Of a DNA stretch of 64,000 nucleotides, positions 25,941-35,051 are shown piece after piece. The stretch is from positions 62,001 to 126,000 of the forward strand of contig NZ_JAFFZW010000011.1 of NCBI RefSeq assembly GCF_017826695.1, written 5' to 3'. Source of the stretch: Pseudomonas alliivorans (GTDB lineage Bacteria > Pseudomonadota > Gammaproteobacteria > Pseudomonadales > Pseudomonadaceae). The notes under the pieces are model-generated. The model was not told the origin of the DNA. It made no database searches and was given only the letters and a program-made list of their open reading frames with translations. Both the position numbers and the translations under genes were made by a program. How positions within the stretch are numbered: position 1 is the stretch's first letter; each line of letters begins with the position of its first letter.

Positions 25941-26714
25941 TCAGCTCGCGGAACGCGTTTTCAACTGTTCCAGCATCGCCGTGTCGGTACGTTCGAAACG
26001 CAGCGGTGTAACGGAAATACCGCCATTCATGACCACATGGGTTTCGCTGCCGGGCGCGTCCGCCAGATCGTGTCGATGGATGCTCAGCCAGAAATAGTCG
26101 CGCTCACGCATATCGGTGCGTGAAGTGACTTCCAGCGCATCGATGCGACCGGCACCCTGGGTGGTGAACTGCATCGGGCCGGCTTCCGCCGCGGGAACAT
26201 CCGGGAAATTGATGTTCAGGCAAGCGCCCTGCTCCCACCCCAGCCCCCAGACCTTGCGAATCACATCAGGCGCCAGTTGCCGTGCCGTATCCCAGCGCAC
26301 CGAGTCACGGCGCGTCAGGGCCTGACTCAAGGCAATCGAAGGCACGCCCAGTAACAGCCCGGCCATGGCTGCGCCGACCGTACCGGAAAACACCGTTTCA
26401 ACGCCCAGGTTCGCGCCTTTGTTGATGCCGGACAGGATCAACGTGGGCGGCTGGCTCATCAACTGTTGCAAGGCCATGGCGACACAGTCTGCGGGCGTAC
26501 CCGAAACCGAAAACTTATGCTCGCCACGCGTGGTCAGGCGCAATGGATGGTGAATGCTCAACGCGTGCGAGATGCCGCTCTGGTCATGATCAGGGGCGAC
26601 GATCCAGACTTCGTCAGCCAGTTCGCGGGCCACTTCTTCAAGTGCCAGCAAACCCGGGGCATCGATGCCATCGTCGTTGGTGATCAGGATTCGGGGTAAT
26701 TTCTGGAAAGACAT
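25941..26714 (-). CDS. surE: SurE-family 5'/3'-nucleotidase (paralogue)
   Basis: A 257-residue phosphatase of the SurE family, which removes phosphate from nucleoside monophosphates with a divalent metal. The metal-binding DD pair is in ILITNDDGIDAPGL (about residues 11-24), the conserved serine in PDHDQSGISHALS, and asparagine in LILSGINKGANLG. The usual PDRNRSG loop is PDHDQSG here, and it is not next to pcm/nlpD/rpoS as the house-keeping surE is in Pseudomonas, so it is likely a second copy with its own role. Start set at MSFQKLP; upstream in-frame codons lack features. Confidence 0.85.
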   Translation of the reverse strand: MSFQKLPRILITNDDGIDAPGLLALEEVARELADEVWIVAPDHDQSGISHALSIHHPLRLTTRGEHKFSVSGTPADCVAMALQQLMSQPPTLILSGINKGANLGVETVFSGTVGAAMAGLLLGVPSIALSQALTRRDSVRWDTARQLAPDVIRKVWGLGWEQGACLNINFPDVPAAEAGPMQFTTQGAGRIDALEVTSRTDMRERDYFWLSIHRHDLADAPGSETHVVMNGGISVTPLRFERTDTAMLEQLKTRSAS

Positions 26715-26768
26715 GACGGCTCCTGAGTAGTGAACTGCCCTCAAAACCTCAACAGGCAGTATCGACCG

Positions 26769-26791
26769 ACCGCTCTGACGTGCAGAGCGGT
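26769..26791. terminator. Perfect hairpin between the DUF6482-like gene and surE
   Basis: ACCGCTCTG (26769-26777) pairs exactly with CAGAGCGGT (26783-26791). It lies just after the stop of the minus-strand gene at 26825. There is no clear T-run on either strand, so it is at best a weak terminator or a 3'-end stabiliser. Confidence 0.45.
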
Positions 26792-26824
26792 GTTCCATTC
26801 ATTCGGACAGATGAACGCTGTATA

Positions 26825-27136
26825 TCAAAGGCTGGAGCGCAACGGAATCTCATGCCGGGACGATTCGACCTGCACGTCGTCCAGGCCGACCATTTCGTCG
26901 TGAGCCACGCCCTGGCTCAGAAACAGCTGTACGTCCGGTACCGACGACAGCACCTTACGTGCTTCCTCGACCGAAGCCAGATGCAACGGCTTGCCGTGTG
27001 AATCCTGAACCGGCACTGACTTGCCTTCCACCAGTGCGTGAAGCACGTAGGAGCCGCCTTCCATCGACACCAGATTGAGTTCACTGATCTTGCCAGCCTT
27101 GATGTCGCTGGACAGGTCTTGAATGTTCAAAATCAC
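26825..27136 (-). CDS. Small conserved Pseudomonas protein, DUF6482-like
   Basis: A 103-residue soluble protein without signal peptide or membrane segment. It starts MILNIQDLSSDIKAGKISELNLVSMEGGSYVLHALVEG and has a middle part SHGKPLHLASVEEARKVLSS, giving an alternating strand/helix pattern. It resembles the uncharacterised DUF6482 group of Pseudomonas. GGAGGTG lies before the ATG, so it is well translated. It is divergent from the PH-domain protein at 27339 and may share its 200-base promoter region. Function unknown. Confidence 0.7.
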   Translation of the reverse strand: MILNIQDLSSDIKAGKISELNLVSMEGGSYVLHALVEGKSVPVQDSHGKPLHLASVEEARKVLSSVPDVQLFLSQGVAHDEMVGLDDVQVESSRHEIPLRSSL

Positions 27137-27338
27137 ACCTCCGTAGGCGTTCCGGGAATCAGAGCGTCACAGAAATTGAGCCTGAACAGGCGTTAACGTT
27201 CCATTGCCGTCAAGTCAGACTGGAGCAATGCTCCTGGTCGGGCGACTGACCAGAAAAGTGGCCAGATGCTACTCTGCACGCGGCAATGCCCGGCATAGAC
27301 GCGCTCCGCTTCCTTCGTCAACGGTTCAAGGACAGAAA

Positions 27339-27710
27339 ATGATCGACTTCAACAACAAAGGTTTTTTCAAACTCAAACAGAATGACGAGTACGCAGACCG
27401 CGTGAAGGATCTGCTGCTGGACGGCGAAACAGTCATCGATTCCTACAAGTCCATGCGCGACGGCGTCGTCTTTACCACCAAACGCATCATCTCGGTCAAC
27501 GTTCAGGGGCTGACAGGCAGTAAGAAAGACTTCACGTCTCTGCCCTACAAGAACATCGTGGCCTGGTCGGTGGAAACCTCGGGGACGTTCGACCTGGACT
27601 CGGAACTGGAAATCTATTACTCGGCGATCGGCAAGGTGAAGTTCGAATTCACAGGCAAGACGTCAGTGGTCCAGATCTCAAGGTACATCGCCCAGCACCT
27701 GCTTGGCTGA
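27339..27710 (+). CDS. Bacterial PH-domain protein
   Basis: A 123-residue protein with the layout of a single bacterial pleckstrin-homology domain: DGETVIDSYKSMRDGVVFTTKRIISVNVQGLTGSKKDFTSLPYKNIVAWSVE is the typical 'voltage strand' pattern (T-x-R-ii-v...G..g.k.....i.y..I). No signal peptide or membrane span. ATG 27339 was chosen because CAAGGACAGAAA precedes it. Such proteins are common in Pseudomonas and their function is largely unknown. It converges on the chemoreceptor gene. Confidence 0.78.
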   Translation: MIDFNNKGFFKLKQNDEYADRVKDLLLDGETVIDSYKSMRDGVVFTTKRIISVNVQGLTGSKKDFTSLPYKNIVAWSVETSGTFDLDSELEIYYSAIGKVKFEFTGKTSVVQISRYIAQHLLG

Positions 27711-27764
27711 CTGAACGGACTCCCGTCGGTGTTCGCACAACCGGCGGAAGTCACCCCCGACGTG

Positions 27765-29561
27765 TCAGCGGCCCAGCAACTGCGCCGCGTCGAAGCCCAT
27801 CCGCAGGTTGCCCCAATGACGGCCTTCGAAGAAGAACGGTACATCGATCTCGGTCATGATTTCACCGGTATCGCGCAGGTAAGTCTGCAGCAGGAAACGC
27901 TGTTTGTTGCTTGCCGCTCGCAGGCCGACCGGGTCAGAGAACATCCGTTTGTTGCGACACACCGGCAAGTCAACGGCGCGATTGCCGGTCGGTTTCTGTG
28001 AAACCCAGCTGTTGTTGACCGGGCAATAACCCTTGCTATCGACAATGAACGAGACCTTGCCGCCTCGGGTGCCCTTGGTCAGTTTGTCGCATTCTTCCTG
28101 GCAGATCTGCGCGAATCGCTCGGTGTAACTGGTCATGTATTGCTTGGGATCGGTGCCGGGAATCAATTTGTAGTTGTGATCGAACAGATTGACGCCCTCC
28201 TTGTGCAGCACCGCGAGCCGCGCCTGCAAGGTATCGCGGCACTGACTGGCCCGCGTGATTGCAGCATCCAGTTCACCGTGCCCGAGCACGAACCGTCCCA
28301 GCAACGCCTGCACGCGCTCGGCAACACCGGACAGGTCGCGGGTGGCCGTCGCTGAATGCTGCATGCGCTGGTCGATGGCCTGGCTGTCCGCATAGATACG
28401 CGTGACCCGGTCGTTGATGCCCGTGTTGGTCGTGGCGAACTGCTGGATGTGGGAAGCAATGTCGGCAAGCTTGCCATTGGTCGACTCGAAGTCGACGATC
28501 ATGCTTTCGAAATGACCCGACGCACGTTCCACGACCAATTGCGTTTCACGTGCGCTCTGACTGATCTGGGTGGTCTGCTCGTAGGTCGAGCTGACTTCCA
28601 GGAGCATCGCATCAATATTCTGCGAGATATCGTCCGTGGCTTTGCTGACGTTCTGCGCCAGGGTGCGCACCTCGTCGGCCACCACGGCAAAGCCGCGACC
28701 GCTTTCGCCGGCACGTGCCGCTTCGATGGCCGCGTTGAGGGCCAGCAGGTTGGTCTGCGAAGAAATCTGCTGGATCAGGCCGACGATGGACTTGATGCTC
28801 GACGAGCGCTGATTCAAGGCCGATACCAGCACGCCGAACTCGTTGAGGCTGCTGGATATCTGGCTGATGTTGCCGGTCACTTCCAGCAGTTCGGAATAGG
28901 AGCCGCGCGCCATGCTCAGGTTCTGGGCGGTGGTGCTGGAAATCCCCTGAGTCTGCTGCGACACGTCCTCGATGCTGCCTACCGCCATGTTGCTCTGATC
29001 CATGACCTCCTTGGCAAAGCGCGCCTGATCGGTTGCGCTGTCACTGGAATCACTGATGTTCTTGAGCGAGCGCGCCGACTCGACCGCGATCTGCACGGTC
29101 AGTGCCTGGATGCTGCTGATCACTTCGCGCTGCTTGGCCAGGAAGCGGTTGCAGGTGCTGGCCAGCACGCGGATTTCGTCGTGGGTCAGCAGTGGCAGAT
29201 CCTTGGACAGATCGCCCTCGCCGTTGGCAATTTCTTCCAGCGCACCGGTCATGAACATCACAGGCCGCACAATGAGATGGCGCAGGTACCAGACCATGAA
29301 ACCGACCATGCCCAGCGTGAACAGGGTGCTGATCAGAATGGCGTTGCTCAGCGCATCCAGCCGGCCTTCAATGCGCGCCAACACACCGGATTCCAGGTGC
29401 GCACTGCGCAACAACGTCACGATGTCGGCACGAACGGACAGCGCCACCCAATACAGCAGCGCACTGACGACAACCAGCAGGAAAAGGCTTGAGAGCTTTT
29501 TGGTCAAGGTGTTGAAAAACTGCTTTTCGACCGACTCGTACAAAGCCTTTAACGTTTGCAT
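27765..29561 (-). CDS. Methyl-accepting chemotaxis protein with C-terminal sensor domain
   Basis: A 598-residue chemoreceptor. Two membrane segments (about 22-42 and 75-95) enclose only a short periplasmic loop, then HAMP, then the signalling hairpin with its tip QTNLLALNAAIEAARAGESGRGFAVVADEVRTLA (about 270-304). Unusually the protein continues for about 150 residues after the signalling domain, with HNYKLIPGTDPKQYMTSYTERF, CPVNNSW and KRMFSDPVGLRAASNKQRFLLQTYLRDTGE, ending in PFFFEGRHWGNLRMGFD. This tail resembles a PAS/Cache-like sensor found in cytoplasmic or inverted receptors, so ligand sensing is probably intracellular. Ligand unknown. Confidence 0.88.
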   Translation of the reverse strand: MQTLKALYESVEKQFFNTLTKKLSSLFLLVVVSALLYWVALSVRADIVTLLRSAHLESGVLARIEGRLDALSNAILISTLFTLGMVGFMVWYLRHLIVRPVMFMTGALEEIANGEGDLSKDLPLLTHDEIRVLASTCNRFLAKQREVISSIQALTVQIAVESARSLKNISDSSDSATDQARFAKEVMDQSNMAVGSIEDVSQQTQGISSTTAQNLSMARGSYSELLEVTGNISQISSSLNEFGVLVSALNQRSSSIKSIVGLIQQISSQTNLLALNAAIEAARAGESGRGFAVVADEVRTLAQNVSKATDDISQNIDAMLLEVSSTYEQTTQISQSARETQLVVERASGHFESMIVDFESTNGKLADIASHIQQFATTNTGINDRVTRIYADSQAIDQRMQHSATATRDLSGVAERVQALLGRFVLGHGELDAAITRASQCRDTLQARLAVLHKEGVNLFDHNYKLIPGTDPKQYMTSYTERFAQICQEECDKLTKGTRGGKVSFIVDSKGYCPVNNSWVSQKPTGNRAVDLPVCRNKRMFSDPVGLRAASNKQRFLLQTYLRDTGEIMTEIDVPFFFEGRHWGNLRMGFDAAQLLGR

Positions 29562-29739
29562 GCAGCAGCTCCTGGGCGCGGAAGGTATTCCGTTTGGATG
29601 GTTAACGTCTGTTAGTGCAAAAGCTTTAATGACCGGGGCGATCAGAACACTGGACGGTGTCCCTATCAGGCTCGACTACCGGCAAAAAAGCACAGAGTGG
29701 GCGGATCGGGAGATTACGCCAGATAATGGCTTATAGATA

Positions 29740-31353
29740 TCAAAGCCGGAACCGGTCCACCGAACGCGAGAGCTGGACTGCCAGCGCGGACAACTCATCG
29801 GTGGTGGCCGCCGTCTGGCCGATGACCCGGCTGTTGTCCTCGGACATGCTGGCGATCATCTCCACCTGATGAGCAATTTCATTGCTGGCCAGGCTCTGTT
29901 CGCCAATCGTGCGGGTGATGTCGTTGACCAGATGCGTGGTGCTCAGCGTGGCATCAAGAATATCCCGGATGGCTTGCTGGACCTCGGCGGTCACCACCAT
30001 ACCTTTGTCGACCTGCACCACCCCGGCTTCCATGCTGGTCACCGCCTCGCGGGTGCTTTGTTGAATGCGGGCGACCATGCCGGTGATTTCCTGGGTCGAT
30101 GCGCTGGTACGACCTGCCAGGCTGCGCACCTCGTCGGCCACCACGGCAAAGCCACGGCCCTGTTCACCGGCACGTGCCGCCTCGATGGCCGCGTTGAGCG
30201 CCAGCAGGTTGGTCTGGTCGGCAATGCTCTTGATCACCTGAATGATGTTGAAAATGGCTTCCGACTCCTTGTCGAGCGTGCGGATTACCTGCGCCGATTG
30301 CTGGGCCGAACGGGCAATGCCGTCCATGTCGCTGACCACCTGATGGATCACCCGTCCGCCATTCTTGGCCAGCGCCTCGGCCTGATTGGCCATCTCCCGT
30401 GCCTGTTCGGCATGACGCGTGATTTCTTCGATGCTGGCGGTCATTTCACTGGCGGCCGCCGACATGGTCGCTGCTGCCGAGCTTTGCTGCTGGCTGCTGC
30501 CCGCCACCGCGTGACAGCCGCTGCTCAATTGCCCGCTCATGCCGCTCACGCCATGGGCATTGCCGCGCACCACTTCGATCATGCCGCGCAGATCGCGCTG
30601 CATGACGGCAAGGCTGCGAATCAGCGCGCTCGCTTCATCACGGCTGCTCGGCTCGGCAATTGGTTCGCTGAGGTCGCCATGCGCAATGCTGTCAGCGATA
30701 CGGCTGGCAGATTGCAAAGGGATCATGATGCTGCGAGTCGCCCAATGCCCTTGCGCAACCAGCAGTAACAGGCTGATGACCAGAACCACGCCGAGCGTGG
30801 TATTGGCGGTGTTGATCGCATCGCGGGTGACTTCGCCGCTGGCTTTCGAGTTGTCTTCGATCAGTTCGCTCAAAGTGGACATCTGGCCTTCAAGCTGAGT
30901 AAAGGCGGCAGAAAATGTACTCAGGTCCTGCTGGGCACGGTCAGGGCTGTCCAGCGCCAGGCCGACAATCCGCTCGCCTGCGCTGATGTAGGCATCGAGG
31001 CTCGGTTTGACCTTGTTCAGTTCGGCCTTGAGGGTGTCGCTGATGGGCAACTCCAGATTGTTACTCAGGACTTTGCGGAATTGCGTGGCATGCTCGCTGA
31101 GGGACGCCAGCACCTCTTCACGGGTGGTTTCACTCTTGCCCAGCCCGACCAGCATCGCCGACAGCACATCGGCGCGCAGGGCGTCGTGCATCATGTCGGC
31201 CTGTAGATGATTGCTCAGCGCAGTCATGCTGACCTCGTTATCGGTCATCGCGGCCGCCATCCGGTTGTTGCCCAGATAACTGACCAGACTGATGATCAGC
31301 ACAGCCACTACCCCGGTGCCTATCAACAAGAACAAACGAAGTTTGATCGACAT
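29740..31353 (-). CDS. Methyl-accepting chemotaxis protein (4-helix-bundle type)
   Basis: A 537-residue chemoreceptor of the classical plan: membrane segment at about 7-28, a helical periplasmic sensor of about 150 residues (four-helix bundle size), second membrane segment near 185-205 (TLGVVLVISLLLLVAQGHW), HAMP to about 265, and the signalling domain with QTNLLALNAAIEAARAGEQGRGFAVVADEVRSLAGRTSASTQEI near 385-430. No C-terminal CheR-docking pentapeptide. Ligand unknown. Independent transcription unit; 195 bases separate it from the TRAP binding-protein gene. Confidence 0.9.
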   Translation of the reverse strand: MSIKLRLFLLIGTGVVAVLIISLVSYLGNNRMAAAMTDNEVSMTALSNHLQADMMHDALRADVLSAMLVGLGKSETTREEVLASLSEHATQFRKVLSNNLELPISDTLKAELNKVKPSLDAYISAGERIVGLALDSPDRAQQDLSTFSAAFTQLEGQMSTLSELIEDNSKASGEVTRDAINTANTTLGVVLVISLLLLVAQGHWATRSIMIPLQSASRIADSIAHGDLSEPIAEPSSRDEASALIRSLAVMQRDLRGMIEVVRGNAHGVSGMSGQLSSGCHAVAGSSQQQSSAAATMSAAASEMTASIEEITRHAEQAREMANQAEALAKNGGRVIHQVVSDMDGIARSAQQSAQVIRTLDKESEAIFNIIQVIKSIADQTNLLALNAAIEAARAGEQGRGFAVVADEVRSLAGRTSASTQEITGMVARIQQSTREAVTSMEAGVVQVDKGMVVTAEVQQAIRDILDATLSTTHLVNDITRTIGEQSLASNEIAHQVEMIASMSEDNSRVIGQTAATTDELSALAVQLSRSVDRFRL

Positions 31354-31548
31354 CCTGAAGCTCCCCTGCGGTCAATGAAATAACGCGAGCTGCGGATTGC
31401 TCTTATGCAAAGCTTATCGACGCCTGTTCACGGATATTTAAGACTATTTTCGCGGGGTTACCGGTTTAAATCGAAAAGGAGGTTTCGAGCGTGCAGCGTC
31501 AGGCCCGCAGGACGGGTTCTGACGCGGCGAAGGGTGCAGCTCGCTTCT

Positions 31549-32568
31549 TTACTGCGATGCGCGCGCTTTGGCGATTTCGTCGTACATCATCTTCACCAGG
31601 CCGGCATCCAGTTGCTGGGAAAACTCGTCGATGACAGGTTTTACGCGCTCACGAAAACGGTCTTTCTCGGCGGGAGAAATGTCGTTGACCGCAATCTGTT
31701 TCTCCAGATTGGCCCGGGCCTTGTCCATGCTTTCGGCCGTCACTTCACGCTGGAAGACCTGCGCCTTGGCGGCGGCGTCGCGAATCAACGCTTTCTCATC
31801 GTCGTTCAGGCGATTCCAGGTTTTCTGACTCATGATCAGCGACTGCGGGTTGAAGATGTGCCCGGTCGCCGACAGGTATTTCTGCACCTCGAAGAACTTG
31901 CTCCCTTCAATCACCGTGTAAGGGTTCTCCTGACCGTCGATGGTGTGCTGCTCAAGGCCGGTGTAGACCTCGGGAAACGCCATCGGCACCGGGTTGGCGC
32001 CGAGCGCCGAGAAGGTTTTCAGGTAGATCGGCGACTGAATGACGCGGATCTTCAGGCCTTGCATGTCCTCCAGGCGGGTGATCGGGTGCTTGCTGTTGGT
32101 CACATTGCGAAACCCCAGGTCCCAATAACCCAGGGCGACCAACCCTTTGCTGTCGAGTTGCGCGGAGAGCTTCTGGCCGACCGGACCGTCAATGACGGCA
32201 TGCGCTTCCTTCACGTCGTTGAACAGAAATGGAAAGTCGAGCATCGCGAAGTCGGGCGCCTGAGCGGCGAGAATTCCGGAGTTGAGCACCGTGATATCGA
32301 GCGTGCCGCCCTGCAAGGCTGACACCGTCTGCACATCGCCGCCCAGCGTGCCGCCGGGGAACAGCCGTACCTTGATCTTGCCGCCACTGCTTTCACTCAG
32401 CAGATCGGCAAACTTCTGTGCACCCTGCCCTTGCGGATGTTCCTTGACGTTCTGGAAGGCGAACCGCAGCGTGCGCTCGCGAATCTCTGCCGCATGACTG
32501 GCCACACTCGCCAGCAACAGGCTGGTGGCACAGGCCCCGGCCAAAAGGGTTTTCATCAGTTTCTGCAT
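31549..32568 (-). CDS. TRAP transporter substrate-binding protein, DctP family
   Basis: A 339-residue periplasmic binding protein with a signal peptide ending at VASHA-AEIRE. The family features are KIRVIQSPIYLKTFSALGANPVPMAFPEVYTGLEQHTIDGQENP (about 171-215), where the first R normally binds the ligand carboxylate, and the C-terminal REVTAESMDKAR. DctP-type proteins deliver dicarboxylates, uronates and similar acids to a sodium-driven DctQM permease. Here it is the last gene of a dctQ-dctM-dctP order, opposite to the usual dctP-first layout, with 63 bases after dctM. Confidence 0.9.
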   Translation of the reverse strand: MQKLMKTLLAGACATSLLLASVASHAAEIRERTLRFAFQNVKEHPQGQGAQKFADLLSESSGGKIKVRLFPGGTLGGDVQTVSALQGGTLDITVLNSGILAAQAPDFAMLDFPFLFNDVKEAHAVIDGPVGQKLSAQLDSKGLVALGYWDLGFRNVTNSKHPITRLEDMQGLKIRVIQSPIYLKTFSALGANPVPMAFPEVYTGLEQHTIDGQENPYTVIEGSKFFEVQKYLSATGHIFNPQSLIMSQKTWNRLNDDEKALIRDAAAKAQVFQREVTAESMDKARANLEKQIAVNDISPAEKDRFRERVKPVIDEFSQQLDAGLVKMMYDEIAKARASQ

Positions 32569-32631
32569 GTCATTCTCCGGTCTTGTTATTGGAAATGGAG
32601 TGGTTGAAAGCCTTCGACGTCTGTCACCTCA

Positions 32632-33912
32632 TCAACGGGTCAGGAAACTCAGGGGGACCAGGACCAGTTGCGGGAACAGCACCAATAAAAACAACACGAC
32701 GAACTGCGCCAGCATGAACGGCCAGACGCCTCGGATGATCTCGTCCATGCTGATCTTCGAGACGCCGCACACCACGTTGAGCACCGTCCCCACGGGCGGC
32801 GTGATCAGACCGATGGCAGTGTTGATCAGAAACAGCACGCCGAAATACACGGGGTCGATACCGGCCATGGTCACCGCAGGCATCAGAACCGGCGTCAGAA
32901 TCAGAATGGTCGGTGTCATGTCCATCACGGTGCCAACCAGAATCACCAGCAGCATGATCACCATCAGCAGCAGGGTCGGGTTGTCCATGAACGGCTCGAG
33001 CAACGCCGCCAACTGGTCAGGCAGCTCGGCGATCGTCACCAGCCACGACGAAACCATGGCCGCAGCGACCAGCAACATCACCACCGAGGTGGTCTTGGCG
33101 GACGACAGCACCAGTTCGTACAGTTGATTGATCTTCAGCTCGCGGTAGATCACCAGCGACACGAACAAGGCATAAACCGCTGCAACCACGGCCGCCTCAG
33201 TCGGTGTGAAAATACCGAACTTCAGGCCGAAGACGATGATCAGCGGCAAGCCCAGAGCCCATGAACCATCCACCAGCGTGCGCAGGATTTCCTTGCCGCT
33301 GCGCTTGGGTGGCGGTTCGACGTTTTCACTGCGCGAGACGAACCACCAGGCAACCGCCAGCGCCACACCGAGCATCAACCCCGGAACGATCCCGGCCAGA
33401 AACAGCTTCGAGATCGAGACACCGGACGCGACACCGAACACGATGAAGCCGATGCTCGGTGGAATGATCGGCGCAATGATGCCGCCCGCCGCAATCAGGC
33501 CGGCCGAATGCGAACGGTTGTGCCCGGCATGAACCATCATCGGTACCAGCAACGCGGCCAGTGCAGCAGCATCGGCCACCGCCGAGCCCGACAGCGAGGC
33601 CAGCAGACAGGAGGCAATGATCGCCACGTAACCCAGCCCGCCGCGCTTGTGCCCGACCAACGCCATGGCGATATTGACGATACGTTTGGACAAGCCTCCG
33701 GCGTTCATCACCTCGCCAGCCAGCATGAAGAACGGCACGGCCATCAACGGAAAGCTGTCAGCGCCATTGAGCAGGTTCTGGGCAATGATCTGCGCATCGA
33801 ACAGGTCCAGATGCAGCATCAACGCAACGCTGACCAGCAGCAGCGCGAACGCAATCGGAATCCCCAGCGCCATGCTGCCCAGCAGCGATCCGAGAAAGAT
33901 CATCAGGGTCAT
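32632..33912 (-). CDS. TRAP transporter large permease, DctM family
   Basis: A 426-residue membrane protein with about 12 segments, the transport subunit of the tripartite system. Typical sequences: FPLMAVPFFMLAGEVMNAGGLSKRIVNIA (about 52-80), GHKRGGLGYVAIIASCLLASLSGSAVADAAAL, and PVLMPAVTMAGIDPVYFGVLFLINTAIGLITPPVGTVLNVVCG near the end. The start overlaps the dctQ stop by four bases. It uses the sodium gradient; the substrate is set by the DctP protein encoded downstream. Confidence 0.93.
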   Translation of the reverse strand: MTLMIFLGSLLGSMALGIPIAFALLLVSVALMLHLDLFDAQIIAQNLLNGADSFPLMAVPFFMLAGEVMNAGGLSKRIVNIAMALVGHKRGGLGYVAIIASCLLASLSGSAVADAAALAALLVPMMVHAGHNRSHSAGLIAAGGIIAPIIPPSIGFIVFGVASGVSISKLFLAGIVPGLMLGVALAVAWWFVSRSENVEPPPKRSGKEILRTLVDGSWALGLPLIIVFGLKFGIFTPTEAAVVAAVYALFVSLVIYRELKINQLYELVLSSAKTTSVVMLLVAAAMVSSWLVTIAELPDQLAALLEPFMDNPTLLLMVIMLLVILVGTVMDMTPTILILTPVLMPAVTMAGIDPVYFGVLFLINTAIGLITPPVGTVLNVVCGVSKISMDEIIRGVWPFMLAQFVVLFLLVLFPQLVLVPLSFLTR

Positions 33913-34466
33913 GGTCGATTACTCCGCGTGGCAGCAGGTGCATCGGATTTGACGACCGCGTCGGCTTCGTTTTCCCGAACCATGACCAGCGCCTCCTCGT
34001 CCAGCCGACCACTGAGCGCCAGATACAACTGATACAACAGGATCGCGGCAGCACTGACCCCGAACACCAGGCCCGCAGCGTAGAACACCGCCATCGAGAA
34101 TCCGGACGCAGGCGCCACCACATGCAGGTTGATCACGGCCTGCTGCCAACTGCCGCTGGAAATCAGCCAGCAGATGTAGAGCATCAGCAGTTGGCTGGCG
34201 ATCAGGCAGATGCGCCTGCCCATCGGTGGCAAGCGTTTGACCAGGCTGTCGAGGCCCAGGTGGCCTCGCTCTTTCATGGCCACCAGCGCGCCGAGGAAGA
34301 TCATCCACACGAAGAACCAGCGTGAGAGTTCTTCCGACACGCTGATGCCGGAGTTGAATGCATAGCGCAGCACGACGTTGCCGAACACCAGCACAACCAT
34401 GGCCACCATGCACAGCACGATCAACAGTTTGAGCAGCTTGAAATACAGATCGACGATTTTCGTCAT
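33909..34466 (-). CDS. TRAP transporter small permease, DctQ family
   Basis: A 185-residue four-helix membrane protein. VFGNVVLRYAFNSGISVSEELSRWFFVWMIFLGALVAMKERGHLGLD (about 27-73) is the signature of DctQ subunits. I chose the ATG at 34466 (MTKIVDLYFKLLK); the open frame continues upstream without family similarity. It is the first gene of the unit, so the promoter must lie upstream of 34466 in the long gap. A C-terminal tail of about 25 polar residues follows the last membrane segment. Confidence 0.88.
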   Translation of the reverse strand: MTKIVDLYFKLLKLLIVLCMVAMVVLVFGNVVLRYAFNSGISVSEELSRWFFVWMIFLGALVAMKERGHLGLDSLVKRLPPMGRRICLIASQLLMLYICWLISSGSWQQAVINLHVVAPASGFSMAVFYAAGLVFGVSAAAILLYQLYLALSGRLDEEALVMVRENEADAVVKSDAPAATRSNRP

Positions 34467-35051
34467 TGGCCAGACCTCGCAGATGCACAAGAGCCAGCGC
34501 AGCAGCCAGACACCCTGAAAGCCCTGCGTGAAAGGGGCTCCATGTGATGGATCTGCGCTGAAGCGGATGGGCGAATCGGACAACTACTGCGAGCGTATCC
34601 AGCCAATGCCTGCATATCGGCATCGAACGTTAACGAAGGGTGAAGGTAAAACGGAAAGGATCAATCCCTGGAGCATGACGGTGTGCCTCGATTGTTTTTA
34701 TTGTGTTCCTGCCTGGAACGGCACAGGCGGATATACAGTAAAAATGTACCAGCCGGTTAATAACGTCAATGTGTTTTTGATCGGGGTGCGGTCGATCGAA
34801 CCGCGATTTCAGCGAGCTTCGTCCTCGAATAGCGGCCAAAAGCGACGATTCGTGCCGAATAAATATTTTCTTCGTGTGGGCACGTCGCAAACTTGCGCAT
34901 AAAACCGGGCGATTATCGGATAAGAATGACGAGGATTGCGGTGATTGGCGGCAGTCGGCAATTGCGTCCAGCCAAGCGCAACCTGACGCAGCGCTGTCAT
35001 GGGTCTATGGTGAACTGAACGCAATCCACGCCCACCGCAGGAGAAAGCGCA
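34467..35051. other. Long intergenic region between the dctQ and nuclease promoters
   Basis: This 585-base divergent gap is richer in A+T than its surroundings, especially 34690-34900. I find no convincing gene. Small symmetric elements are GCGGT-CGATCGA-ACCGC near 34789-34805 and TTATC-G-GATAA at 34913-34923. It should hold the promoters of the TRAP unit (minus) and the nuclease (plus). Confidence 0.5.

Noticed and set aside
34876..34895. Possible sigma-54 promoter (GGGCACGTCGCAAACTTGC) before the nuclease gene
   Set aside because: The distance between the -24-like and -12-like parts is too long and the GG/GC spacing does not fit.
34528..34902. 124-codon open frame in the dctQ-nuclease gap
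   Set aside because: No ribosome site, odd composition and no recognisable domain; it looks like chance open frame in a promoter region.
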